35,188 nucleotides of DNA from Bryobacterales bacterium (GTDB lineage Bacteria; Acidobacteriota; Terriglobia; Bryobacterales; UBA6623): assembly GCA_028819235.1 (NCBI GenBank), contig JAPPMC010000288.1, forward strand, positions 1 through 35,188. Reading direction: 5' to 3'. Each line of letters opens with the position of its first letter. Position 1 is the stretch's first letter. The translations under genes and the position numbers were made by a program. Under the pieces are notes generated by a model, which saw only the letters and a program-made list of their open reading frames with translations, had not been told where the DNA came from and did not search any database. Below are positions 23,709 to 33,218 of the stretch, one piece after another.

Positions 23709-25060
23709 CACTTGAGCTCTCAGAGGTGTGCGACTGGCTGGGCGCCACGGCCCCTCCGCACGGCGCGACCGTTCGAGGGTACTCGATCGATTCGCGAACT
23801 TTGAAGCTCGACGACCTGTTCTTCGCGATCCAAGGCGAGCTGCGGGACGGCCATGACTTTGTCGCCGATGCGTTGGAACGGGGAGCCGTGGCCGCGGTTG
23901 TTCGCGAGTCGCACCCGGGCGGAGGCCCCCTTGTCCGCGTGCCGGACACTTCCGCCGCGCTGGCGCGCCTAGCAGCGAGGGGTCGGCGGCGATGGGGCCG
24001 GCCGGTCGTGGCCGTAACCGGGAGCGCCGGCAAGACGACGACGAAGGACGCGGCGGCATCCTTGCTGGAAGGATTCTTCCGCGTGGCGAAGTCCGAGGGG
24101 AACCTCAACAACCAATACGGCCTGCCGCTGTCGCTGCTGCGGGTGCCGGCCCGCGCGGACGTGGCGGTCGTCGAGATCGGCATTAATCGCCCTGGCGAGA
24201 TGCGACCGCTGGCGAGGATCGCCCAGCCTGATGTGGCCGTCGTTACGAATGTAGGAACGGCGCATGTGGGGAATTTCGGCTCGGCCGACGGGATCGCCGC
24301 AGAAAAGGGCCGCTTGGTCGAAGGGCTGCCGGAGGACGGGACGGCCGTCCTCAATGCGGACGATGTCAGGGTTTCTGGTTTCCGCCGACGGACTCGCGCC
24401 CGCGTCCTGACGTACGGCACCGGGCCCGACGCCCAGCTGCGTGCCGAGGGAATTGAGGACCGCGGCCCGGAGGGGGTCCGCTTCCGGCTTGCGGGCTGCA
24501 CCCTCGCCTCGCCCTTGGCGGGGCTGCACAACGTGTACAACATCCTCGCCGCGGTCGGAGTTGCAACTGCGCTGGGGATCGCCGTGCGGCGTTTGCGGGC
24601 GGCTATTGCGGCCCTGAGCCCGGTGGCGATGCGCGGGGTGGTCCGCAAAGTGGGGGGCGTGACCCTGATCGACGACTGCTACAACGCCAGCCCGCCCGCG
24701 ATGCGGGCCATGCTGGGCGTGCTGGCGCGGGCCGATGCTTCGCGCCGGATCGCGGTCTTGGGGGAGATGCGCGAGCTTGGCGCGCGCTCTCGAGAGCTGC
24801 ACCGCCAAGTCGGACGGGCCGTCCGGAGCGCGTCCGTCGACTATCTGGTGGCGGTGGGAGGGAGGGCCGCCGAGATTGCGGAGGCCGCCAGGGTGCCTTC
24901 GGAGTTCTTCGAGTCTCCGCTTGAGGCCGGAGCGGCGCTGGCCGGCCTGCTGCGCCCCGGCGACGTGGTGCTGTTCAAGGCGTCCAGGGCAGTCAGGCTG
25001 GAACGCGCGCGCGACGCGGTCAGCCAAGGACTCGCCCTGCGCGAGACAGAGGCAGCCTGA
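23705..25060 (+). CDS. murF: UDP-MurNAc-tripeptide--D-Ala-D-Ala ligase MurF
   Basis: 451 residues from a GTG overlapping the murE stop as GTGA. MurF joins D-alanyl-D-alanine to the stem peptide with ATP. The N-terminal domain has GYSIDSRTLKLDDLFFAI (25-42). The P-loop is GSAGKTTTKD (106-115), SEGNLNNQYGLPLSLL is the family pattern, and VTLIDDCYNASPPAMRAML is the conserved C-terminal motif. ddl, which supplies D-Ala-D-Ala, is not in this cluster. mraY starts 5 bp after the stop. Confidence 0.96.
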   Translation: MTLELSEVCDWLGATAPPHGATVRGYSIDSRTLKLDDLFFAIQGELRDGHDFVADALERGAVAAVVRESHPGGGPLVRVPDTSAALARLAARGRRRWGRPVVAVTGSAGKTTTKDAAASLLEGFFRVAKSEGNLNNQYGLPLSLLRVPARADVAVVEIGINRPGEMRPLARIAQPDVAVVTNVGTAHVGNFGSADGIAAEKGRLVEGLPEDGTAVLNADDVRVSGFRRRTRARVLTYGTGPDAQLRAEGIEDRGPEGVRFRLAGCTLASPLAGLHNVYNILAAVGVATALGIAVRRLRAAIAALSPVAMRGVVRKVGGVTLIDDCYNASPPAMRAMLGVLARADASRRIAVLGEMRELGARSRELHRQVGRAVRSASVDYLVAVGGRAAEIAEAARVPSEFFESPLEAGAALAGLLRPGDVVLFKASRAVRLERARDAVSQGLALRETEAA

Positions 25061-25065
25061 AAGCC

Positions 25066-26196
25066 ATGCTCTACGAACTTCTGGCGGAGCTCGCGGCCGA
25101 GCACGGGCCGCTTCGCGTTTTCGGCTACATCACCGTCCGCACGGCTCTGGGCAACCTTACCGCGCTGGCCATCGGCCTGGCTGTCGGCCCGTGGCTCATG
25201 CGGCGACTGCAGGCGGCCCAAGTAGGGCAGTTCATCCGCGAGAATGGTCCGGCATCGCACCACAGCAAGGCGGGGACTCCGACGATGGGCGGTCTGCTGA
25301 TTTGCCTGGCGACAATCATCCCCACGCTGCTGTGGGCTGACCTGAGCAACGCCTACGTGGGAATCGTTCTGCTGTCGATGGTCGGATTCGGGCTGATCGG
25401 CCTGGCCGACGACTACATGAAGGTGACCAAGCGGCGCAGTCTCGGGCTGTCGTCGAGGGCCAAGCTTGGGCTGCAGTTCCTGATGACCATCTTCGTGGGG
25501 CTGGCCTTGGTGCGGCTCAGCGGGCACGGGGACTACTCCACGCTCCTGACGGTTCCGTTCTTCAAAGAGGTGCACCCGGACCTTGTGGTCGTAGGCCTTC
25601 TCGACAACCCTCTCACGTGGCCTTTCGCCTACGCCATCTTCCTGCTGTTCCTGTTCTTAGTCCTCGTGGGGTCGAGCAACGCGGTGAACCTCACCGATGG
25701 CCTGGACGGGCTGGCGATCGGCCTGACCGTCATCTGTGCAGGGGCGCTCGCGGCGCTTGCGTACGTCGCCGGGCACTCCGAGATCTCGGGCTATCTGGAC
25801 GTTCCGGGCGTTCCGCTGGCCGGCGAGCTGACTGTTTTTTGCGGGTCGCTCGTGGGTGCAAGTCTGGCGTTCCTGTGGTACAACTCGCATCCGGCGCAGA
25901 TGTTCATGGGCGACGTTGGTTCGCTGAGCCTTGGCGGCGCGATGGGCACGGTGGCCGTGCTGGCCAAGCAGGAGATCGTGCTCCTCTTCATCGGGGGCGT
26001 CTTCGTGGCAGAGACGCTCTCGGTCATAGCCCAAGTGACCAGCTTCAAGCTGACAGGAAAGCGCATTTTGCGAATGTCGCCGTTGCACCACCATTTCGAG
26101 CAGATCGGCTGGTCCGAGTCAAAGGTGATCGTGCGCTTCTGGATCGCGGGGCTGGTGTGGGCGCTGCTGGGATTGAGCACGCTGAAATTGCGATGA
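25066..26196 (+). CDS. mraY: phospho-MurNAc-pentapeptide transferase MraY
   Basis: 376-residue, multi-pass inner-membrane enzyme that moves phospho-MurNAc-pentapeptide from UDP to undecaprenyl phosphate, giving lipid I. HHSKAGTPTMGGLL (65-78), the DD pair in LADDYMK (115-116), NLTDGLDGLA (208-217, with Asp211 and Asp214), MGDVGSL (281-287) and the HHH triad (341-343) are all present, so Mg2+ and substrate sites look intact. Length is typical (about 360). The stop overlaps murD as ATGA. Confidence 0.97.
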   Translation: MLYELLAELAAEHGPLRVFGYITVRTALGNLTALAIGLAVGPWLMRRLQAAQVGQFIRENGPASHHSKAGTPTMGGLLICLATIIPTLLWADLSNAYVGIVLLSMVGFGLIGLADDYMKVTKRRSLGLSSRAKLGLQFLMTIFVGLALVRLSGHGDYSTLLTVPFFKEVHPDLVVVGLLDNPLTWPFAYAIFLLFLFLVLVGSSNAVNLTDGLDGLAIGLTVICAGALAALAYVAGHSEISGYLDVPGVPLAGELTVFCGSLVGASLAFLWYNSHPAQMFMGDVGSLSLGGAMGTVAVLAKQEIVLLFIGGVFVAETLSVIAQVTSFKLTGKRILRMSPLHHHFEQIGWSESKVIVRFWIAGLVWALLGLSTLKLR

Positions 26197-27530
26197 GACT
26201 GAAGGGCAGGCGAGCGCTCGTGCTGGGGCTGGGCAAGTCCGGTCTGGCCGCCGTGCGCTTCTTGGTGGCAAGGGGGGCGGTCGTTGAGGCGGCCGACGCG
26301 CTCGCCCGCGAGGATCTTCCAATCGCCGTAGCCGCCTTGGATGGGCTTCCTGTGGTGGCGCATTTCGGTGGGCACCCGGAGGCGCTGCTGGCCAGGCACG
26401 ACCTGATCGTCCCCTCGCCGGGAGTCCCGTGGGACCTGCCCGGTCTTCGCGAGGCGCGGCGCCGAGGGGCAACGGTATGCGGAGAGCTGGAACTCGCCGC
26501 AGCCGAGCTGCGCGGACGCGTCATCGGGATCACCGGCACGAACGGGAAGACCACGACCGCATCCTTGGTCGACCACGTCCTGAGGGCGTCTGCCGTGCCG
26601 GGCAGGCTTGCCGGCAACATCGGCACACCTGTGCTGGAAATCACGCCCGATTCCCGCCCGGACGACTGGACGGTCCTAGAACTCTCCAGCTTCCAGCTTG
26701 AGGCCGCCGCGGCTTTCCGCTGCCACATCGCGGCTGTCTTGAATGTCACCCCGGACCACTTGGACCGGCATGGGAGCTTTTCCCGGTACGCGGCGGCGAA
26801 AGCCCGAATTCTGCGCAACCAGCTGGCAGGCGACACCGCAATCCTCAATGCCGCGGATGTCCAGTGCCGGAAGATGGAGTGCAAGGCGCGCGGGAGGGTC
26901 GTTCGCTTTGCCCGGGCCTGCTCCCGTGGCATCGATTCGTGTGCAGCGGGGGGACGGATCCATTTCCGGGGGGCCGACATCGGCAGTGCTGACCTGCCAA
27001 TCAAGGGCGGCCACAACTTGGAGAATGCTCTCGCGGCCGTTGCCGCGTGCTCGCTGGCGGGGCTTAAGCCCGCCCAGATCGGGCCAGCCCTGCAGACCTT
27101 CCAGCCCGTTGAGCACCGCATGGAATGGGTCCGCGCCGTTCGGGGAGTCAGCTACTACAACGATTCGAAGGCCACCAATGTGGCGGCGGCTGCCAAGGCC
27201 TGCGCCTCCTTCGAAGGCGGCGTTTGGGCGATCCTTGGCGGCCAGGACAAGGGCTCCGACTACGCGCCCTTGGGCTCCGTGCTTCGCGGGCGGGCCCGCG
27301 CGGCGCTACTCATCGGTGCCGCGGCGCAGCTGATCGGCCCGCAGATCGAGGACTGCGTGCCCACGCTGGAGTGCCGGACCCTGAAGAGGGCCGTGGAGCA
27401 TGCGGCGCAGAACGCCCGCCTTGGTGACACTGTCCTGCTCGCGCCAGCCTGCGCCAGTTTCGACCAGTATCCCAACTACGTGGAGCGGGGTAGGGAGTTC
27501 CGGCGGATCGTGGCCGGGCTTGGGGGCTGA
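26193..27530 (+). CDS. murD: UDP-MurNAc-L-Ala--D-Glu ligase MurD
   Basis: 445 residues from the ATG at 26193, which overlaps the mraY TGA; a longer frame starting at 25617 lies inside mraY. MurD adds D-glutamate to UDP-MurNAc-L-Ala with ATP. The N-terminal Rossmann-like domain has VLGLGKSGLAAVRFL (10-24), the P-loop is GTNGKTT (115-121), ELSSFQLE (163-170) is the MurD-specific motif, and NVTPDHLDRHGS and YYNDSKATN complete the family set. ftsW starts one base after the stop. Confidence 0.96.
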   Translation: MRLKGRRALVLGLGKSGLAAVRFLVARGAVVEAADALAREDLPIAVAALDGLPVVAHFGGHPEALLARHDLIVPSPGVPWDLPGLREARRRGATVCGELELAAAELRGRVIGITGTNGKTTTASLVDHVLRASAVPGRLAGNIGTPVLEITPDSRPDDWTVLELSSFQLEAAAAFRCHIAAVLNVTPDHLDRHGSFSRYAAAKARILRNQLAGDTAILNAADVQCRKMECKARGRVVRFARACSRGIDSCAAGGRIHFRGADIGSADLPIKGGHNLENALAAVAACSLAGLKPAQIGPALQTFQPVEHRMEWVRAVRGVSYYNDSKATNVAAAAKACASFEGGVWAILGGQDKGSDYAPLGSVLRGRARAALLIGAAAQLIGPQIEDCVPTLECRTLKRAVEHAAQNARLGDTVLLAPACASFDQYPNYVERGREFRRIVAGLGG

Positions 27531-27531
27531 T

Positions 27532-28611
27532 ATGCCGCTAACGCTGCGATTTGATCGGGTGATGATCTGGACCATCATCTTCTTGGTCGTCCTCGGGCTG
27601 ATCATGGTGTACAGCACGACGGCCGCCAGTGGGACGGTCGGTCCCGTATACATCATCAAGCAGGGGATCACTGCGGGACTTGGATTCCTTGCGATGTACG
27701 CGCTCATGTTCGTCGAGCGCGAGAAACTACGGCGACGGGAGGTGGTGTACGGGGTCTTGGCGCTGAGCGCCTCGCTGCTCGTCATCGCCGCCTTGCTCGG
27801 CGAGGGAGCCAATACCAAGCGGTTCCTGCGGACGGGATTTCTGTCCTTCCAGCCTTCGGAGCTTGCCAAGCCCGCCATCATTCTCTATTTGGCGTACTTC
27901 CTGCAGCGCAACAGCGGCTCGATTCGCGATTTCGGGGTAATCGTCCGACCCTTGGCAACTGTCGGCGCCATGTGCGGGCTGATCCTGATTGGCCGGGATT
28001 TCGGGACGGCGGCGACGCTGCTGGTCTTGGCGTCCGTGCTGCTGTTCATCGCGGGAGTTCCCTTGCGCTGGTTTGCGCTGGGCGCGCTCCCGCTCGTGCC
28101 TCTCGCCTACCTCGCCGTCTGGCAGGTGCCGTACCGACGCAGCCGGATCTTCGCGTTCCTCGACCCCGAGGCCGATCCGCTCGGTGCGGGCTTCCAAATC
28201 CTGCAGTCCCAGATCGCCGTGGGTTCGGGCGGGATTCTGGGCAAGGGGTGGATGGCCGGCAAACAGAAAATGCTATTCCTGCCCGAAGCCCACACCGACT
28301 TCATCTTCGCGCAGGTGGGCGAGGAATTCGGGCTGATTGGGGCGCTGCTTGTGGTAGCAGCCTTCGCCGTGCTGATCTGGCGCGGCATTCGCAACGCCAG
28401 CCTCGCAGCGGACCGGTTCAGCTTCTATCTTGCTGCAGGGGTGACGGCAATGATCGGAACGCAGGCGATGCTGAATATGGGTATCGTCCTCGGGCTGCTG
28501 CCGACTAAGGGAATGCCGCTTCCCTTTATCAGCTATGGCGGGTCGTCGCTGATGGTCTTCCTAGCCAGTTGTGGCGTTCTTCTCTCTGTGGGGAGGTCAG
28601 GGCAAGCATGA
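27532..28611 (+). CDS. ftsW: FtsW, septal peptidoglycan glycosyltransferase (SEDS family)
   Basis: 359 residues from the ATG at 27532, with GGGGGC 7 bases upstream. It has about ten membrane helices. FtsW polymerises lipid II at the septum together with FtsI. SEDS motifs present: FLSFQPSELAKPAIILYLAY (104-123), GRDFGTAATLL (154-164), FLDPEADPLGAGFQILQSQ (209-227), PEAHTDFIFAQVGEEFG (251-267) holding the presumed catalytic Asp256, and PLPFISYGGSSL (329-340). FtsW rather than RodA is chosen by its place between murD and murG. Overlaps murG as ATGA. Confidence 0.95.
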   Translation: MPLTLRFDRVMIWTIIFLVVLGLIMVYSTTAASGTVGPVYIIKQGITAGLGFLAMYALMFVEREKLRRREVVYGVLALSASLLVIAALLGEGANTKRFLRTGFLSFQPSELAKPAIILYLAYFLQRNSGSIRDFGVIVRPLATVGAMCGLILIGRDFGTAATLLVLASVLLFIAGVPLRWFALGALPLVPLAYLAVWQVPYRRSRIFAFLDPEADPLGAGFQILQSQIAVGSGGILGKGWMAGKQKMLFLPEAHTDFIFAQVGEEFGLIGALLVVAAFAVLIWRGIRNASLAADRFSFYLAAGVTAMIGTQAMLNMGIVLGLLPTKGMPLPFISYGGSSLMVFLASCGVLLSVGRSGQA

Positions 28612-29714
28612 TGGCGTGCGGAAGGGCAATGTGCGTGCTGATCGCCGCTGGAGGAACGGGCGGACATGTCATCCCCGCACTGGAGGTGGGACGGGAGTTG
28701 CGAGCCAAGGGCTTGGAGTGCGTATTCGTGGGCACTGCTAGGGGTCTTGAGAATCGGCTCGTCCCCACCGCGGGCTTCGAGCTTTGCCGCGTGCCCAGCG
28801 GTGCCCTGAATCGCGTCTCCTTGCAGCGGCGATTCAAGACCCTGCTCACCGCTCCCTCGGGCATCGCCGCGGCGGTAGCCCTTGTGCAGTGCCGCCGGCC
28901 GTGCGCTGTGCTCAGCTTGGGAGGGTACGCCGCCGGTCCCTTGGTCTTGGCGTGCGCGCTGCTGGACGTGCCCTTGGTTGTGCTTGAGCCTAATGCCACC
29001 CCTGGGCTGGCGAACCGGCTGGCGGCGCCGGTCGCCCGGCGTGTGCTGGTCTGCCACCCGCGGGCGGCTACCTTCTTTAGGCACGGATCGTGCCAATTCG
29101 TGCGCCTTCCGGTCCGGCGCGAGTTCTTTGAGCAGCCTGCCCGCCGGGAGAGGGCGCCGTTCACGGTGCTGATCCTCGGCGGCAGCCAAGGGGCCACTCG
29201 ACTGAACCGGGCGGCGGTCGGCGCCGTGCACTCATGGCGCCGAAGGGGGCTGCCCGTACCGAGGCTGGTCCACCAGACCGGGCCAAGGGAGCTTGAGGCG
29301 GTGCGCCGGTCCTATCGTGAGGAGGGCGTGGACGCGGAGACGGCGGCGTTCTTCGACGACATGCCGAAACGCTTCGGAGCCGCCGATCTTGTGATCTGCC
29401 GGGCGGGCGCCTCGGCAATCGCAGAGCTCTGCGCAGTCGGCAGGCCCTCGGTTCTGGTGCCGTTCCCCCACGCCGCCCACGATCACCAGCGCGCCAATGC
29501 GAAGACAGTTGCCGAAGCCGGAGGGGCCCTGCTGGTCGCGGACTCGGAGTGGACGGGGGACCGCATGGCGGGGCTTGTCGAGTCGCTGGCGTCGGACCGC
29601 CCGCGCCTGCGGTCGATGGCGGCGGCCACGGCGCACTTGGCGCCTCGCGGAGCTACGGAGGCAGTTGCGGCCGCAGTCCTGCGGGCGGCGACCAGCCGGG
29701 AGGAGGGGGCCTGA
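28608..29714 (+). CDS. murG: MurG, lipid II-forming N-acetylglucosaminyltransferase
   Basis: 368 residues from the ATG at 28608, which overlaps the ftsW stop; an internal ATG at 28626 is possible. MurG transfers GlcNAc from UDP-GlcNAc to lipid I on the inner face of the cytoplasmic membrane. GGTGGH (15-20) is the N-terminal glycine loop, VLSLGGYAAGP and EPNATPGLANR (127-137) match the acceptor region, GGSQGA (191-196) is the second glycine loop, and CRAGASAIAEL with the following PFPHAAHDHQRANA is the UDP-GlcNAc site. Typical length (about 360). Confidence 0.96.
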   Translation: MMACGRAMCVLIAAGGTGGHVIPALEVGRELRAKGLECVFVGTARGLENRLVPTAGFELCRVPSGALNRVSLQRRFKTLLTAPSGIAAAVALVQCRRPCAVLSLGGYAAGPLVLACALLDVPLVVLEPNATPGLANRLAAPVARRVLVCHPRAATFFRHGSCQFVRLPVRREFFEQPARRERAPFTVLILGGSQGATRLNRAAVGAVHSWRRRGLPVPRLVHQTGPRELEAVRRSYREEGVDAETAAFFDDMPKRFGAADLVICRAGASAIAELCAVGRPSVLVPFPHAAHDHQRANAKTVAEAGGALLVADSEWTGDRMAGLVESLASDRPRLRSMAAATAHLAPRGATEAVAAAVLRAATSREEGA

Positions 29715-29716
29715 GA

Positions 29717-31174
29717 ATGCTGTTTCGACCAGAGACGTTTCGCCAGCGGCGGATTCACTTCATCGGCATCGGAGGAATCGGGATGAGCGGCATCGCCGAG
29801 ATCCTGCTCAATCTGGGCTACACCGTGACAGGCTCTGATATTCGCGAGTCTCCAGTCTTGGAGCGGCTGCGGAGGATGGGCGGGACGGTTTTCGTGGGCC
29901 ACGCCGGACATCAGCTGCCAGACGCGGAGGCGGTGGTGACCAGTTCCGCGATTCCGGGCAACAACCCGGAGCTGTCCGAGGCGCGCAGGCGCAGGCTGCC
30001 GGTGATCGCGAGGGGGGAACTGCTCGCGGAGCTGATGCGGGTCAAGTACGGCATCGCCGTTTCGGGCAGCCATGGCAAGACCAGCACTGCCTCGATGTGC
30101 GCTGCTATCTTGGCGGCCGGGGGCTTGGATCCGACCGTTGTCATCGGGGGCCGGGTGGCCTCGCTCGGCTCCAATGCGCGATTGGGGAACAGCGACTATC
30201 TGCTGGTGGAGGCCGACGAGTCGGACGGGTCGTTCTTGGCGCTGGACCCGATCGTCGGCATCGTGACCAATATTGACCGCGAGCACATGGACCACTACGG
30301 CTCGACCGAGGCCTTGCTGGCGGCGTTCGAGGTTTTCTGCAACAACGTGCCGTTCTACGGCGCAACGGTCGTGTGCGCCGACGACCCGTGGGCCCGCTAC
30401 GTCGCAGAGCGCATGCGGCGCCGTTGCATCACCTACGGCTTAGCGTCGGTTTCGCCCCAGGCAGAGTTCGTGGCGGATAGCATTGATTCCGCGGGCGGCG
30501 AGCTTTCGTTCGGACTCTCGCGGGGTGGCCAGTCCATGGGTAGGTTCCGCGTGCAAGGCGTCGGCGAGCACACGGTTCGCAACGCAGCTGCCGCGATCGC
30601 CGTCGGGACCGAGCTAGGGATAGCCGTTGACCGCATCCGGTCCGGCCTCGCAGAGTTCCGGGGCGTGGACCGGCGCTTCCAGACGCGTGGCGTCGAGGGT
30701 GGGGTGACCGTGATTGACGACTACGGGCATCACCCCACGGAGATCCGGGCTACTCTTTCGGCAGCCGCGGCCTGCGGGTTCAGGCGAGTGAACGTGATCT
30801 TCCAGCCGCACCGCTACAGTCGGACGAATGACTTGGCCGCCGAGTTTGCGGGCTGCTTCTCGCAGTGCGACCGCCTGTGGGTAGTGGACATCTACTCGGC
30901 TGGGGAGAGACCGATACCGGGTGTCTCCAGCCCCGCGCTGGTGGAGCGGATCTTGCGCGCGGGACATCCTTGGGTCGACTATTGCGCGAGCATGGATGCT
31001 GCGGTCCAGCGGGCCGCCTCCACGGTCGGGACAGGCGAGGCCGTGATCACCCTCGGTGCCGGCAACGTCTGGACAGCCGGGGAAGAGCTGCTGCGGCGCC
31101 TCAAGTCGGACAACCGCGGGCACACGAGCAGGGAAGGGCTGGCCGCAGCCGACAGAGAAGGGGGCAGTGGATGA
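29717..31174 (+). CDS. murC: UDP-N-acetylmuramate--L-alanine ligase MurC
   Basis: 485 residues from the ATG at 29717, with AGGAGGGGG about 8 bases upstream and 2 bp after murG. MurC adds L-alanine to UDP-MurNAc with ATP, the first stem-peptide step. HFIGIGGIGMSGIAEIL (14-30) and GSDIRES (39-45) form the substrate domain, GSHGKTST (117-124) the P-loop, EADESDGSF and TNIDREHMDHYGS the Mur-ligase signatures, IDDYGHHPTEI the C-terminal motif, and QPHRYSRT follows. The longer upstream frame (from 29549) lies in murG. murB, which often follows murC, is absent: ftsQ begins in an ATGA overlap. Confidence 0.96.
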   Translation: MLFRPETFRQRRIHFIGIGGIGMSGIAEILLNLGYTVTGSDIRESPVLERLRRMGGTVFVGHAGHQLPDAEAVVTSSAIPGNNPELSEARRRRLPVIARGELLAELMRVKYGIAVSGSHGKTSTASMCAAILAAGGLDPTVVIGGRVASLGSNARLGNSDYLLVEADESDGSFLALDPIVGIVTNIDREHMDHYGSTEALLAAFEVFCNNVPFYGATVVCADDPWARYVAERMRRRCITYGLASVSPQAEFVADSIDSAGGELSFGLSRGGQSMGRFRVQGVGEHTVRNAAAAIAVGTELGIAVDRIRSGLAEFRGVDRRFQTRGVEGGVTVIDDYGHHPTEIRATLSAAAACGFRRVNVIFQPHRYSRTNDLAAEFAGCFSQCDRLWVVDIYSAGERPIPGVSSPALVERILRAGHPWVDYCASMDAAVQRAASTVGTGEAVITLGAGNVWTAGEELLRRLKSDNRGHTSREGLAAADREGGSG

Positions 31175-31986
31175 CAGGAAGAACATCCATGCGCAAGAAT
31201 GCGGGAGGGACCGAAGCAAGGAGCGCTCGTGGTACGGGGTTCGGCCTGACACTCGCAGCTGTGGCCGTCGTTGCATTAGGGGGCCTCGCACTGCTGCAGG
31301 CGCTCGTGATGGGGTCGCCAACGTTCCGGCTGCCCGCGGACGGCAGTTCGCTGAGGGTCGCGGGTGTCACCCCGGGCTACGAGAGCGAAGTGGTGGCTGT
31401 GTTCGCTAGGGACCTAGGGAGAAGCCTGGCGGCGGTGGACATCGACGAGCGGCGACGACAGCTCCGGCGTTTGCTGCAGGTCCGCGACGCCCGCGTGGCC
31501 CGCGTGTGGCCCAACTCCCTCTACATTGAAATCGACGAGCGTGTCCCGATAGCCGCGCTGACCCTCTCCGACAGCCCGCTGGTTCGGATGATCGATGCGG
31601 ATGGTGTGATTCTGGAGAGCCGTGGCCCGAAGGCCACTTCACTGCCGTCCGTTACGGGAATCGCGGAGGAAATGCCCATGGCGGACCGGCGCGCCCGCCT
31701 CGACCTCTACCAGCGGGTGATGCGCGTGTTCGAGCAGCGTGGCCGCGCCAAGGACGTTCAGGAGGTTAACCTGATGGATCCTACCAATGCAGTGGTGTGG
31801 GCCAAGCACCGGCGGCAGGTCGTGGAACTGCAGATGGGCGACCGCAACTTGCCGCACCGTCTGGACGTGTTCCTCAGCTACTTCGACTCTTGGCAGGCCG
31901 AGTTCGGACTCTTGGAGTCAGTCGATCTGCGCTTCGAGCGGCAGGTCGCCTTACGGCCGCAGCCGGAGACAGGGGGCAAGGGATGA
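31171..31986 (+). CDS. ftsQ: FtsQ/DivIB division protein
   Basis: 271 residues from the ATG at 31171, which overlaps the murC stop and has AGAAGGGGG about 8 bases upstream. A basic cytoplasmic N-terminus is followed by one membrane helix (GLTLAAVAVVALGGLALLQALV, about 25-46) and a POTRA domain (about 51-118: TFRLPADGSSLRVAGV, then WPNSLYIEIDERVPIAAL). The beta domain continues to about 250 (MIDADGVILES). FtsQ bridges early and late division proteins and binds FtsL and FtsB. Overlaps ftsA as ATGA. Confidence 0.9.
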   Translation: MTGRTSMRKNAGGTEARSARGTGFGLTLAAVAVVALGGLALLQALVMGSPTFRLPADGSSLRVAGVTPGYESEVVAVFARDLGRSLAAVDIDERRRQLRRLLQVRDARVARVWPNSLYIEIDERVPIAALTLSDSPLVRMIDADGVILESRGPKATSLPSVTGIAEEMPMADRRARLDLYQRVMRVFEQRGRAKDVQEVNLMDPTNAVVWAKHRRQVVELQMGDRNLPHRLDVFLSYFDSWQAEFGLLESVDLRFERQVALRPQPETGGKG

Positions 31987-33218
31987 CCGACCGGCCAACC
32001 ACATATGTGGGGCTCGACGTTTCCGGATCGCTGGTCCGCTGCGTGGTCGGAGTCGGAGAGGCAGACGGCCTAGAGTTCCTAGCCTGCGGCTCGATGCCCC
32101 AGTTGCGGTGGGATGACGAAGAGGATCGCAGCACAGACTTCACGCCTGAGGCGGTTCACGAGGTCGTGCGCGAGGTCGAGCGGGAGGCGGGCCTGACGGT
32201 TGTCTCGGCCGTGGTCGGAATTACCGGACCGCATATTCATGCCCGGCTTGTCCGGAGTTCGATCGAGTTGCAGCCCGGTCCCCGGCGGGTGACCCTGGAG
32301 GACGTACGGGACGTTCTGGAGAAGGCCGAGCAAGGTGTACGTGGGGCGGCCTCGACAGCTCTCCAGCTGGTCCCTCTCGAGTTCGCGGCGGGGGGCCGTG
32401 TAGGTGTCTCCAGTCCAGTCGGACTTCCGGCGGCTCGGCTTGAGGCGTACACGCGTGTGGTGGAGACCGACCGCCGGAGCTTCATACACGTAAACAACAC
32501 GGTTAAGCGGGCCGGAATCCGTGTCGACGAGTGCATTCTTGCTGGATTTGGGGCCGCGTACGCCACCCTCGAGCCACCCGAACACCCCGAGACCGTCGCT
32601 CATCTTGACTTTGGCGGGTCGGCTTCTACCCTGACCGCGTACGTCGGAGGGAACCTGCGGCTGGCTTGCGGCATTCCGATCGGATGGGAGGACTTGGTCC
32701 GCGATGTCGGGGCCACGTTCGGCACAGATGAAGCGGTGGCCTCCTCGCTCATCGCCCAGCTCGGTCGGGTCGATTACGATCCCGGAACGGCGCCATTGAC
32801 GATCTTCGTGCCCGGCCCGGATCCCAAGGACCCGGTGGGAACTGGAGCCGTGCGCTCTTTGAGCCTCTTGACCAAGGTCATCACGAGGCGCATCGACGAT
32901 TGCTTCGAATATGTTCGCTTCGAGTTGCGCGAAGCGGGATTGGGCCTGAACGACGTGTATGGTTTGGTCCTGACAGGGGATATTGCGGGTTTGCCCGGTA
33001 TAGCGTCAGCGGCTACTACGGCCACCCACATCAAGTCGCGGGTGGGGATCCCCACGCGGCTGAGGGACTTGCCCGTGGCCCTGCAGAACCCAGGTTGGGC
33101 CTGTGCGGTGGGTTTGGTGTTGTATGCGCACCGCCTCATGTGCGAGTCGGATGAAGGACCGGCTGCGTCTGACACGTGGGAAGGCAGAGGCCGCGTCGCT
33201 GAGGAGCGGGTGCTATGA
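31983..33218 (+). CDS. ftsA: divergent FtsA-like protein
   Basis: 411 residues from the ATG at 31983, overlapping ftsQ as ATGA. The actin-like fold is recognisable: YVGLDVSGSLVRCVVG (8-23) for phosphate 1, a 1C-type domain (about 75-160, VVGITGPHIHARL), DECILAGFGAAYATL (182-196), and HLDFGGSASTL (207-217) for phosphate 2. FtsA normally has DxGGGT there and VLTGGGAQLPG near the end, but here these read DFGGSAST and LVLTGDIAGLPGI (328-340), so ATP binding is probably altered. The C-terminus (RLMCESDEGPAAS..EERVL) is acidic; the usual basic amphipathic membrane-targeting helix is missing. FtsA normally tethers FtsZ to the membrane. The name rests on synteny plus these partial motifs. Overlaps ftsZ as ATGA, with GAGGAG 8 bases upstream of it. 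Confidence 0.85.
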   Translation: MTDRPTTYVGLDVSGSLVRCVVGVGEADGLEFLACGSMPQLRWDDEEDRSTDFTPEAVHEVVREVEREAGLTVVSAVVGITGPHIHARLVRSSIELQPGPRRVTLEDVRDVLEKAEQGVRGAASTALQLVPLEFAAGGRVGVSSPVGLPAARLEAYTRVVETDRRSFIHVNNTVKRAGIRVDECILAGFGAAYATLEPPEHPETVAHLDFGGSASTLTAYVGGNLRLACGIPIGWEDLVRDVGATFGTDEAVASSLIAQLGRVDYDPGTAPLTIFVPGPDPKDPVGTGAVRSLSLLTKVITRRIDDCFEYVRFELREAGLGLNDVYGLVLTGDIAGLPGIASAATTATHIKSRVGIPTRLRDLPVALQNPGWACAVGLVLYAHRLMCESDEGPAASDTWEGRGRVAEERVL

